Assembly: GCF_000341105.1 (NCBI RefSeq)
Contig: NZ_ANBB01000085.1
Coordinates: forward strand, 1-34,090
DNA from: Nocardiopsis potens DSM 45234
GTDB taxonomy: Bacteria; Actinomycetota; Actinomycetes; Streptosporangiales; Streptosporangiaceae
DNA: 34,090 nt
Direction of reading: 5' to 3'
A program made the position numbers and the translations under genes. The notes under the pieces were generated by a model. The model was not told the origin of the DNA. It worked only from the letters and a program-made list of their open reading frames with translations, and made no database searches. Shown here piece by piece: positions 1-7,108 of the stretch. Every line of letters starts with the position of its first letter. Position 1 is the stretch's first letter.

Positions 1-780
1 CAGGCCCGCGCCGTTGCCGATGATGCCGACCTGACCGTCGAGCTTGACGTAGTTCAGGCCCTTGGCCCGGGCCGCCTCTTCGCGCCCGCCTCCGCCGTCG
101 CCGTTGTGGAAGGGGGTGCGCTCCGGGTGCCGGAACCCGGCGCCGTCGTCCAGGGTGACCTTGCCGTCCAGTGCCAGGATCCGCCCGTCGGAGGTGCGCA
201 CCAGCGGGTTCACCTCGACCAGGGTGGCGTCCTCCTGGACCGCGACCTCCCACAGCCGCCGCATGGTGGAGGCCGCCGGGGCGCGGACCTCCTCGGGCAG
301 CCCGGCCTCGGCGCAGATCCGCTCGGCGGTGGCGGCGTCCAGCCCGGTGCGGACCGGGACGGGGGCGCGCACCACCGCTCCGGGGCGCTCTGCGGCGACC
401 TGCTCGATGTCCACTCCGCCCTCGGCGGAGCAGATCGCCAGGAAGGACCGCTCGGCGCGGTCCAGCAGCACTGAGAAGTAGTACTCCTCGGCGATGTCGG
501 TCGCCTGCTCGACGAGCACGCTCCGCACGGTGTGGCCCTTGATGTCCATGCCCAGGATCCGCTCGGCGTGCCGACCGGCCTCTTCCGGGTCCGCGGCGAC
601 CTTCACACCGCCGGCCTTGCCGCGGCCGCCGGCCTTGACCTGGGCTTTGACGGCGACGCGGCCGCCGAGCCGGGCCGCGCTGAGCACGGCCTGCTCCGGG
701 GTCCGGGCGAGCTGCCGCTCGGCGAGCGGCACACCGTGCTCGCCGAAGAGCTGCTTCGCCTCGTGTTCGTAGAGATCCAC
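1..780 (-). CDS. sucC: Succinyl-CoA ligase (ADP-forming) beta subunit, C-terminal part outside window
   Basis: The reverse strand is open from a GTG at 780 to the window edge (260 codons). It begins VDLYEHEAKQLF and reaches LDGQVGIIGNGAGL, both recognisable SucC segments: the ATP-grasp N-terminus and the start of the CoA-ligase domain. SucC with SucD interconverts succinyl-CoA and succinate with ATP formation, and some homologues act as malate-CoA ligases. An AGGAGGG ribosome-binding site lies just upstream, which decides the start. The gene is cut by the left edge, so sucD, normally the next gene, would lie outside. It diverges from the MFS gene and has a copy of the shared 16-bp operator in its promoter. 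This suggests a catabolic paralogue serving the formyl-CoA/oxalate locus rather than, or besides, the TCA cycle. The family is certain; the pathway role is inference. Confidence 0.93.
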   Translation of the reverse strand, partial: MDLYEHEAKQLFGEHGVPLAERQLARTPEQAVLSAARLGGRVAVKAQVKAGGRGKAGGVKVAADPEEAGRHAERILGMDIKGHTVRSVLVEQATDIAEEYYFSVLLDRAERSFLAICSAEGGVDIEQVAAERPGAVVRAPVPVRTGLDAATAERICAEAGLPEEVRAPAASTMRRLWEVAVQEDATLVEVNPLVRTSDGRILALDGKVTLDDGAGFRHPERTPFHNGDGGGGREEAARAKGLNYVKLDGQVGIIGNGAGL

Positions 781-816
781 CGGCCCTCCTCGGGTCTGGT
801 AAGCCCCCTCGGAACA

Positions 817-845
817 GTCATAGCGAGATTGTATGCAGTATTCAA
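817..845 (-). promoter_or_regulatory. Predicted sigma-70-like promoter of sucC
   Basis: On the minus strand TTGAAT (845-840) and TATGAC (822-817) are separated by 17 bp, about 40 nt before the sucC GTG. The operator copy at 826-841 fills the spacer, which would let a bound repressor block the polymerase. Spacing and match are good, but no start site is known. Confidence 0.55.
826..841. promoter_or_regulatory. Operator copy 1 (sucC side)
   Basis: AGATTGTATGCAGTAT. The right half and centre (TATG CAGTAT) match the perfect palindrome at 4037-4052, while the left half matches 4 of 6 bases. It lies between the predicted -35 and -10 boxes of sucC. Confidence 0.6.
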
Positions 846-1184
846 TATTCCGGTTCGGATTCCCTTTCCGGTCCCGGCCCCGCTCCGCCGCCTTTTCCAC
901 TCGCCCGACACCGCCCCAGCTGCGAGGAACCGCCGCCACCGGATCCGCACCCCCTCCCGGGCGCGGCCGAAAATCCGTCCGCCCCGACACCCCCCGGCGG
1001 GCGGCCGAGGGCGCCGACGCACCGTCCCGAACCGCTCAAGGGAGAGAGCAGGGCGGGCGAGGAGCCGCCCGCCTCCAGGCGCCCGGCACCCCGAGGGCTG
1101 CGGCACGGCGCCCCTCCGCACCGCCGCGGGCGAACGGCCGCCGGATTCCCGCCGACCCCCTGGGCAGATCCGACTACTCTATGG

Positions 1185-1200
1185 ATACTGTATGCAGTTT
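1185..1200. promoter_or_regulatory. Operator copy 2 (MFS transporter side)
   Basis: ATACTGTATGCAGTTT. The left half and centre are identical to the perfect copy at 4037-4052, and the right half matches 4-5 of 6. It ends 26 bp before the GTG start of the MFS gene, overlapping the expected promoter or leader. The rest of the 781-1226 gap shows no gene. Confidence 0.65.
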
Positions 1201-1226
1201 TTCCGGATCCCCGGAGGTGATCGGCC

Positions 1227-2627
1227 GTGACCACCGCACACCGCCCGCCCGACCCGCCGGCCCGGTCCGCGCCGGGCGGCGTGTTCGCCTCGCCCTACGC
1301 ACCGCCGGCGGGCGAGTGCCGGGACTGGTCCGGGCGGCGCTACGCCGTCGGGCCGAGCGCCCGCGCGCTCACCGGGCGGGACCGCTCGCACCTGCTGGGC
1401 CGTGCCGCGCTGGCGCTGGCCGCCGTGGGCGTGCTGCAGTTCGGCTACGGGGCGGCCGTCCCGCTGCTCATCGCCGCGCACGGCTGGAGCCCGGTCCAGG
1501 CGCTGCTCCCGTTCGCGGTGTGGGCGCTGGTCCAGGCCTTCTCGGCGGCCCCGGTGGCGCGGCTCCGCGAGCGCGGCGCCCTGCCGCCCGCCCTGGCCGT
1601 CCCGCTCGGCTCGGTCCTGGCCGCGGCGGGCCCGGTCTCGCTGGCCGTCGCGGCCGATCCGCTCTGGGCGGTGCTCGGCCACGGCCTGCTCGGCGGAGCC
1701 GGAGCCGGGCTGGTCTACCACTCCTGCGTTCATCTGGCCGCGGCCTGGTACCCCGAGCGGCCCGCGCTGCACACCGCGTTCACCGGCGCCGCGTTCGCGC
1801 TCGGCTCGGTCCCGCTGGTCGCGGCGACCGGGCTGGGGCCGCCGCCGGAGGCGCTCGCCCCCGCTGCACTGGCGCTGGCGGCCCTGGTCGGCGTAGTCGG
1901 CATCGCCTGCGGGTTCCGCCTGGCCGAGCCGCCGCCGCACTGGTGGCCGCCGGAGACCGACCCGCGCGGCTGGGCGCTGCGCCCCCGCGCCGCGCCGCCC
2001 GCCTCGCGCGACCACTCCCCCGCCGAGGCCTGGCACAGCGGGGCGCTGCCCCGGCTGCACCTGGTGGTCGCCGCCTCCGGGGCGGCGGCGCTGTTCGACG
2101 CCGCGGTGCTGCCGCTGCTGCTGACCCGGGCCGGGTTCCCGCCCTGGGCGGTCGCCGCTGCGGCCGTCGCGGTGATCGCCGGAAGCGGCCTGGGGCGGAT
2201 CGCCGCCGGGCGCAGGGCCGAGCAGGGCGAGCGCCGCACCGTGCTGACGGCCGCGCTGGCCTGCGGGGCGGTGGCGCACGCCGGACTGGCCGCGGCGGTG
2301 GCGACCGGGGCGGCGCCGGCGCTCATCTGCTTCGCCGCCGCGGCCGGGATCGGCGGCGGCTCGTGCTACCCGCTCACCCGGGAGCTGGCGGTGGACTTCT
2401 TCGGGGTGCGCGATTCCGCGCGCATCCAGGGGCTGGTCTACAGCGCCAAGGGGCTGGGCGGGCTGATCGGCGTGGGCGGGGCGCTGGTCCTGCTCCTCCT
2501 GGCCCCGGCCATCTGGGCGGTGACGGCACCGGCGGCGGCCGGCGCGGCGGCGGGGAGCGCCGCACTGGCGGCGCTCCGGCTGCGCCGCCCGCTGCCGGCC
2601 CGCACACTGCCGCTCCCCTCCTCTTGA
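1227..2627 (+). CDS. MFS transporter, oxalate/formate antiporter (OFA) family
   Basis: A 466-residue integral membrane protein with about 12 hydrophobic segments from residue 55 on, split by a hydrophilic central loop. That loop contains PPPHWWPPETDPRGWAL followed by SPAEAWHSGALPRLHL. The WWP...DP..W motif and the following 'S..EA' helix start are typical of the OFA family related to OxlT, which exchanges oxalate for formate. The GTG start is preceded by GGAGGTGA at 1213-1220. The operator upstream and the neighbouring formyl-CoA transferase support uptake of oxalate or a related carboxylate with formate export. OFA members also carry other monocarboxylates, so the substrate is inferred from context. 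The N-terminal 50 residues are Pro/Gly-rich and probably cytoplasmic. No terminator is evident before the repeat element that follows. Confidence 0.85.
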   Translation: MTTAHRPPDPPARSAPGGVFASPYAPPAGECRDWSGRRYAVGPSARALTGRDRSHLLGRAALALAAVGVLQFGYGAAVPLLIAAHGWSPVQALLPFAVWALVQAFSAAPVARLRERGALPPALAVPLGSVLAAAGPVSLAVAADPLWAVLGHGLLGGAGAGLVYHSCVHLAAAWYPERPALHTAFTGAAFALGSVPLVAATGLGPPPEALAPAALALAALVGVVGIACGFRLAEPPPHWWPPETDPRGWALRPRAAPPASRDHSPAEAWHSGALPRLHLVVAASGAAALFDAAVLPLLLTRAGFPPWAVAAAAVAVIAGSGLGRIAAGRRAEQGERRTVLTAALACGAVAHAGLAAAVATGAAPALICFAAAAGIGGGSCYPLTRELAVDFFGVRDSARIQGLVYSAKGLGGLIGVGGALVLLLLAPAIWAVTAPAAAGAAAGSAALAALRLRRPLPARTLPLPSS

Positions 2628-2714
2628 GAAGACCGCTGGGCATGCAGCCGAGTCCGCGCGGGGAGGGCGGTGGAAGGGGCGGGGTGGAGTGAGGTGGGGC
2701 GAGGCGGGTGCCCC

Positions 2715-3036
2715 AACCGAGCGCGGCGCCTCACTGGGTTGAGGTTCATACAGGCGGCGACGGAAGGAGCGAAGCGGAGGCGATCGCCCGGGCGCGGCGC
2801 CCCACAGGGCGAAGGTCCAAGCGGGCGGCGAGGGCGGGGAGGGGCACCGGCCGGTCGGTCGGGTGCAGCACCCCGCAGAGCGAAGGTCCAAACGGGCGGC
2901 GACGGCGCAGGCAGGGGCGGGGGGCGGGGGTCACTCGAGCGCGGCGCCTCACCGGGCGGGGGTTCAAGCGGGCGGCGAGGGCGGGAGGGGGCGGGGCGCC
3001 GCGTTCACCGGCCCGGCACGGCACGTGCCCCCGCCG
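2715..3036 (+). repeat. Composite element A, left array (about four units, GGTTCAAG orientation)
   Basis: Four degenerate tandem units begin near 2721, 2792, 2863 and 2939 (71, 71 and 76 bp apart). Each runs GCGCGGCGCC, then a CCCCAC/GGGCG hairpin-like patch, then GGTTCAAGCGGGCGGCGA, then a G-rich tail that in one unit ends CCGGCCGGTCGGT. They are the same family as the arrays at 28755-29538 and, in reverse complement, 3510-3950 and 30060-30475. Open frames cross the array, but the unit lengths are not multiples of three, so coding is unlikely. Bases 2628-2714 hold nothing recognisable. Confidence 0.85.
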
Positions 3037-3089
3037 GGGGTGACCTTATCCCCTATGCCGGGTTTGCGGCGGGGATCGGGCGGAGGCGG

Positions 3090-3120
3090 GGGGCGCCCTG
3101 CACACCTCGAGAGCACCCCG
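3090..3120. repeat. 31-bp inverted repeat, left copy in core A
   Basis: Starts GGGGCGCCCTG and ends GAGCACCCCG. Its reverse complement matches 3369-3399 with four mismatches. Each copy can also fold on itself (GGGGYGC pairing with GCACCCC). Confidence 0.8.
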
Positions 3121-3368
3121 ATTACATCTACCAGCGAGTAGTAAGCCCCGAAGCCCCCTTCGCCCCCTCACTAATTACCCAGAGTGACAAATACAGCTCC
3201 TCTCGGCAGGGCAAATACGACATCTCGCCCCCACGCCGCCCCCGCCCGGGTTCCGGCCCCCCGCTTCCCGGCCTTCCGGGCGGCTCGAACCCCCGAACAC
3301 CGGCCCGATCAGGGCGAATCAGGCCCTCAGAGGCCCGATCCGACCCAGGATGCGCGCCCGGGAATCAC

Positions 3369-3399
3369 CGGGGTGCTCTCGCGGTGCGCAGGGCACCCC
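3369..3399. repeat. 31-bp inverted repeat, right copy in core A
   Basis: Starts CGGGGTGCTCTCG and ends CAGGGCACCCC; partner of 3090-3120. Together they bound a 310-bp segment, and the equivalent pair in core B bounds 309 bp. Confidence 0.8.
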
Positions 3400-3509
3400 A
3401 CCCCGCCATCACCCTACGTATTTACCCAGTTCAGGGGCGGGTAGCGGTTTCAAGGGCGGCTGGCAACGCCGCCGGGGCGACGCGGGCACGGCGCCCCCGA
3501 CCCCCGACC

Positions 3510-3950
3510 CGCTTGAGCCCCCCGCCTCGTGGGGCGCCGCACCCGACCGACCAGCCGGCACGCCCTCTCGCTCTCACCGCCCGCCTGAACCTCCGCTCCG
3601 CGAGACGTCGCGCCCAACCGACCAGCCGGTGCCCCTGCCCGCCTTCGCTGCCCGCCTGACCCCCGCCCCGTGAGACGCCGCACCAGGCTGGAGCGCCCGA
3701 CCCCGCCCCTTCCTCCGCCGTCGCCGCTGGTCTGAACCTTCGCCCCGTGGGGCGCCGCGCCCGACCGACCGGCCGGTCCCCCTCCTGCCCTCGCCGCTGG
3801 TCTGAAGCTTCGCTCTGTGGGGCGCCGCGCCCGGGCGACCGCCTCCGCCCCGCCCCCGCCGCTGCCGTCGCCGCCCGCTTGAACCCCCGCCCCGCGGGGC
3901 GCCGCGCTCGGGTGAGGCCCGCGCCCGTCCCTTCCTTGGTCGTCGGCGCG
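3510..3950 (-). repeat. Composite element A, right array (about six units, CTTGAACC orientation)
   Basis: About six units in the opposite orientation to the left array. Each reads CGCTTGAACC or TCTGAACC, then CGCCCCGYGGGGCGCCGCGCC, then either ACCGACCGGCCGGT or a GGGCGACC variant, then a C-rich tail ending CGCCG. The arrays on the two sides of the core are therefore inverted with respect to each other. The array ends about 85 bp before the operator of the downstream operon. Confidence 0.85.
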
Positions 3951-4036
3951 CGCCGGCCGTCTGCATGCCGGACAGCCCCTGAGTCGGCTCCGGGGGTCTG
4001 GACACCCGGGCGGGGCTGAGGTAGCAATGAAGGCCC

Positions 4037-4052
4037 ATACTGTATGCAGTAT
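4037..4052. promoter_or_regulatory. Operator copy 3, perfect palindrome
   Basis: ATACTGTATGCAGTAT is a perfect 6-4-6 inverted repeat (ATACTG/CAGTAT around TATG), 102 bp before the lyase ATG at 4155. Close variants lie before sucC and the MFS gene. The size and symmetry fit a dimeric GntR- or TetR-type repressor; no regulator gene can be tied to it within the window. Confidence 0.7.
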
Positions 4053-4131
4053 TCGACAGACAGCGCTGAGTGGAACCGAACAGCGCCGAACAAGCACCGA
4101 CCGGCACCGGACCGCACCGGTGAGCAGCGCG

Positions 4132-4158
4132 ATGAGCGAGGAGACGCACCTGCCATGA
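4132..4158 (+). other. Possible eight-codon upstream minicistron
   Basis: ATG at 4132 encodes MSEETHLP and stops at TGA 4156-4158, overlapping the lyase ATG (ATGA). A GGTGAG lies upstream. It could couple translation to the lyase, but an ORF this short may be chance. Confidence 0.2.
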
Positions 4159-5843
4159 GCAACGGAACCGGCGAGGACACCTCGATCTCCGGCGGCCACC
4201 TGGTCGCCAAGGCACTGAAGGCCGAAGGCGTCGACGTGGTCTTCACCCTCTGCGGCGGACACATCATCGACATCTACGACGGCTGCGCCGACGAGGGCAT
4301 CGACATCATCGACGTCCGGCACGAGCAGGTGGCCGCGCACGCCGCGGACGGCTACGCCCGGATCACCGGCAAGCCCGGCTGCGCGGTGGTCACCGCCGGC
4401 CCCGGCACCACCGACGCCGTCACCGGGATCGCCAACGCCTACCGCGCCGAGAGCCCGATGCTGCTCATCGGCGGCCAGGGCGCCCTCAGCCAGCACAAGA
4501 TGGGCTCGCTGCAGGACCTGCCGCACGTCGACATGATCACCCCGATCTCGAAGTTCGCGGCGACCGTCCCGCACACCGAGCGGGTCGCCGACATGGTCTC
4601 GATGGCCTTCCGCGAGGCGTCCAGCGGCGCCCCCGGCCCGTCCTTCCTGGAGATCCCGCGCGACGTGCTGGACGCCCGGGTGCCGGTGGAGCGGGCCCGG
4701 ATCCCCCGGCCCGGCGGGTACCGCGCCTCCACCCGGCAGGCCGGCGACCCCGCGGCGATCGAGCGCCTGGCCGAGCTGCTGGTCCGCTCCGAGCGGCCGA
4801 GCATCCTGCTCGGCGGGCAGGTGTGGACCACCCGCGCCACCGACACCGCGGTCGAGCTGGTGCGCGCCCTCAACGTGCCGGCCTTCATGAACGGCGCCGG
4901 CCGGGGCACCCTTCCCCCCGGCGACCCGCACCACTTCCAGCTCTCCCGGCGGCACGCCTTCGCCGAGTCCGACCTGATCATCATCGTCGGCACCCCGTTC
5001 GACTTCCGGATGGGCTACGGCAAGCGGCTCTCCCCCGAGGCGACCGTGGTCCAGATCGACCTGTCCTACGCCACCGTCGGCAAGAACCGCGACATCGACC
5101 TGGGCATCGTCGGCGACGCCGATACCGTGCTGCGCGGGGTTCTGCAGGCCGCCTCCGGCTTCGGCGACACCGGTGCGCAGAGCCGCAAGCCCTGGCTGGA
5201 GGAGCTGCGCGCGGTGGAGGCCAAGGCCCGGGACAAGCGCGCCGCGCTGCTCTCCTCCGACGCCTCCCCGATCCACCCCTACCGGCTGGTCTCCGAGATC
5301 AACGACTTCCTCACCGAGGACTCGATCTACATCGGCGACGGCGGCGACATCGTCACCTTCTCCGGCCAGGTGGTCCAGCCCAAGTCGCCCGGCCACTGGA
5401 TGGACCCGGGGCCGCTGGGCACGCTCGGCGTCGGCGTCCCGTTCGCCATGGCCGCCAAGTACGCCCGGCCGGACAAGGAGGTCGTCGCGCTCTTCGGCGA
5501 CGGCGCGTTCAGCCTCACCGGCTGGGACTTCGAGACGATGGTCCGCTTCGGCATGCCCTTCGTCGGCATCGTCGGCAACAACTCCTCGATGAACCAGATC
5601 CGCTACGGCCAGATCGCCAAGTACGGCGCGGACCGCGGCGAGCTCGGCAACACCCTGGGCGACGTGCGCTACTCGGAGTTCGCGCAGATGCTCGGCGGCC
5701 ACGGCGAGGAGGTGCGCGAGGCCTCCGAGATCGGCCCGGCGCTGCGGCGGGCCCGCGAGTCCGGCAAGCCGTCGCTGGTCAACGTCTGGATCGACCCGGA
5801 CGCCTACGCCCCCGGAACCATGAACCAGACCATGTACAAGTGA
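4155..5843 (+). CDS. Thiamine-diphosphate lyase: 2-hydroxyacyl-CoA lyase / oxalyl-CoA decarboxylase-like
   Basis: 562 residues with the three-domain ThDP fold. The catalytic Glu lies in RHEQVAAHAADGYAR (about residue 57), and the ThDP/Mg motif starts at GDGAF (about 448) and ends at NN (about 475). The segment after the first beta-sheet, GGQGALSQHKMGSLQDLPHV, follows the 2-hydroxyacyl-CoA lyase pattern (MG.xQ..P.V) rather than the SSE motif of classical oxalyl-CoA decarboxylase. Overall it resembles human HACL2/ILVBL and the actinobacterial 2-hydroxyisobutyryl-CoA lyase group; automated annotation would often call it acetolactate synthase. The likely product is formyl-CoA, from oxalyl-CoA (plus CO2) or from a 2-hydroxyacyl-CoA (plus an aldehyde or ketone). 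I chose ATG 4155, preceded by GCGAGGAG, over an in-frame ATG at 4044 that lies inside the operator. First gene of an operon; frc follows after 32 bp. Confidence 0.8.
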   Translation: MSNGTGEDTSISGGHLVAKALKAEGVDVVFTLCGGHIIDIYDGCADEGIDIIDVRHEQVAAHAADGYARITGKPGCAVVTAGPGTTDAVTGIANAYRAESPMLLIGGQGALSQHKMGSLQDLPHVDMITPISKFAATVPHTERVADMVSMAFREASSGAPGPSFLEIPRDVLDARVPVERARIPRPGGYRASTRQAGDPAAIERLAELLVRSERPSILLGGQVWTTRATDTAVELVRALNVPAFMNGAGRGTLPPGDPHHFQLSRRHAFAESDLIIIVGTPFDFRMGYGKRLSPEATVVQIDLSYATVGKNRDIDLGIVGDADTVLRGVLQAASGFGDTGAQSRKPWLEELRAVEAKARDKRAALLSSDASPIHPYRLVSEINDFLTEDSIYIGDGGDIVTFSGQVVQPKSPGHWMDPGPLGTLGVGVPFAMAAKYARPDKEVVALFGDGAFSLTGWDFETMVRFGMPFVGIVGNNSSMNQIRYGQIAKYGADRGELGNTLGDVRYSEFAQMLGGHGEEVREASEIGPALRRARESGKPSLVNVWIDPDAYAPGTMNQTMYK

Positions 5844-5875
5844 CCGGCCGGCGCGAAGAAGACGGGAGCAAAGCC

Positions 5876-7105
5876 ATGGCGAAGGCCCTCGACGGCGTCC
5901 GCGTCCTCGACATGACCCATGTGCAGTCCGGCCCCTCGGCCACCCAGATCCTGGCCTGGCTCGGCGCCGACGTGGTCAAGCTCGAAGCGCCCACCGGGGA
6001 CATCACCCGGCGGCAGCTGCGCGACGTCCCCGACGCCGACAGCCTCTACTTCACGATGCTCAACTCCAACAAGCGCAGCGTCACCCTGAACACCAAGAGC
6101 GAGCAGGGCAAGCGGATCTTCCTCGACCTGGTGCGCGGCAGCGACGTGCTGGTGGAGAACTTCGCCCCCGGCGCCCTGGACCGGATGGGGTTCACCTGGG
6201 AGGTGCTGCACGAGGCCAACCCGAAGCTGGTCTACGCCTCGATCAAGGGCTTCGGGCCCGGCGCCTACGCCGACTTCAAGGCCTACGAGGTCATCGCGCA
6301 GGCGATGGGCGGGTCGATGAGCACCACCGGGTTCGACACCGGGCCGCCGCTGGCCACCGGCGCGCAGATCGGCGACTCCGGCACCGGCATGCACCTGGTG
6401 GCCGGGGTGCTGGCCGCGCTGCTGCAGCGCACCCGCACCGGGCTCGGCCAGCGGGTCGAGGTGGCCATGCAGGAGGCGGTGCTCAACCTGTGCCGGGTGA
6501 AGCTCCGCGACCAGCAGCGGCTGGCGCACGGCCCGCTGGCGGAGTACCCCAATGACGAGTTCGGCGACGAGGTGCCGCGCTCGGGCAACGCCTCCGGGGG
6601 CGGGCAGCCCGGCTGGGCGGTGCGCACCGCCCCCGGCGGCCCCAACGACTACGTGTACGTGATCATCCAGCCGCCCGGCTGGCCGCACCTGGCGGAGCTG
6701 GTCGGCCGCCCCGAGCTGGCCACCGATCCGGAGTGGGCCACCCCCGAGGCGCGCCTGGACAAGCTGGACAAGGCGTTCTCGCTGATCGAGGAGTGGTCCT
6801 CCAAGCTGCCCAAGTGGGAGGTGCTGGCCCGGTTGAACGAGCGGAACATCCCCTGCGGGCCGATCCTGTCCACCAGGGAGATCATCCAGGACGAGACGCT
6901 GCGCGCCAGCGGCATCGTGACCGACGTCGAGCACCCGCAGCGCGGCTCCTACACCACCGTCGGCCTGCCGATCCGGCTCTCCGACTCCCCCGCCGACGTG
7001 CGCCGCTCCCCCCTGCTGGGCGAGCACAACACCGAGATCTACGGCGGCGAGCTGGGCCTGTCCGACGGCGAGCTCGCCGACCTCGCAGCGAACGGAGTGA
7101 TCTGA
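5876..7105 (+). CDS. frc: Formyl-CoA:oxalate CoA-transferase (class III)
   Basis: 409 residues, family III CoA-transferase (CaiB/BaiF). Similarity to Oxalobacter Frc is extensive: LDGVRVLDMTHVQSGPSATQ near the N-terminus, DSLYFTMLNSNKRSV, ENFAPGALDRMGFTWE, catalytic Asp in GAQIGDSGTGMHL (about residue 167, Asp169 in the reference), LRDQQRL.....LAEYP, and the glycine loop SGGGQPGW (about 242). Frc moves CoA from formyl-CoA to oxalate, giving oxalyl-CoA and formate in the cytoplasm, as an obligate dimer of interlocked rings. It lies between the ThDP lyase and the acyl-CoA synthetase (3-bp gap to the latter), so formyl-CoA made by the lyase can prime the next turn. A related acceptor acid cannot be excluded. 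Confidence 0.9.
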   Translation: MAKALDGVRVLDMTHVQSGPSATQILAWLGADVVKLEAPTGDITRRQLRDVPDADSLYFTMLNSNKRSVTLNTKSEQGKRIFLDLVRGSDVLVENFAPGALDRMGFTWEVLHEANPKLVYASIKGFGPGAYADFKAYEVIAQAMGGSMSTTGFDTGPPLATGAQIGDSGTGMHLVAGVLAALLQRTRTGLGQRVEVAMQEAVLNLCRVKLRDQQRLAHGPLAEYPNDEFGDEVPRSGNASGGGQPGWAVRTAPGGPNDYVYVIIQPPGWPHLAELVGRPELATDPEWATPEARLDKLDKAFSLIEEWSSKLPKWEVLARLNERNIPCGPILSTREIIQDETLRASGIVTDVEHPQRGSYTTVGLPIRLSDSPADVRRSPLLGEHNTEIYGGELGLSDGELADLAANGVI

Positions 7106-7108
7106 CCG

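Larger units (their letters stand above)
3041..3492. repeat. Composite element A, conserved core
   Basis: A 452-bp non-coding core that recurs in reverse complement at 29595-30032. Landmarks shared by both copies are CCTTATC near 3043, GGTTTGCGGCGG at 3061, GATTACATCTACC near 3120, AGTAGTAAGCCC, ATTACCCAGAGTG, GGCTCGAACCCCCGA, and a 92-nt block at 3323-3414 with one mismatch between copies. Short frames over the core show similar peptides in the two copies, but the copies change reading frame relative to one another between the ATTACCCAGAGTG landmark and the 'TSRP' peptide. Selection is therefore not on a protein. Bases 3120-3230 are noticeably more AT-rich than the surroundings. Confidence 0.85.

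Noticed and set aside
3184-3444. Small protein from core A resembling a peptide in the reverse strand of core B
   Set aside because: The two cores share nucleotide similarity in a way that changes reading frame part-way (indels not in threes), so the peptide similarity is a by-product.
2715-3950. CRISPR array
   Set aside because: Units are contiguous degenerate tandem repeats without unique spacers, and no cas genes are nearby.
4044-4154. Upstream in-frame ATG (4044) as start of the ThDP lyase
   Set aside because: It lies inside the operator palindrome and gives 37 extra residues unlike the family; ATG 4155 has a ribosome site and the right N-terminus.
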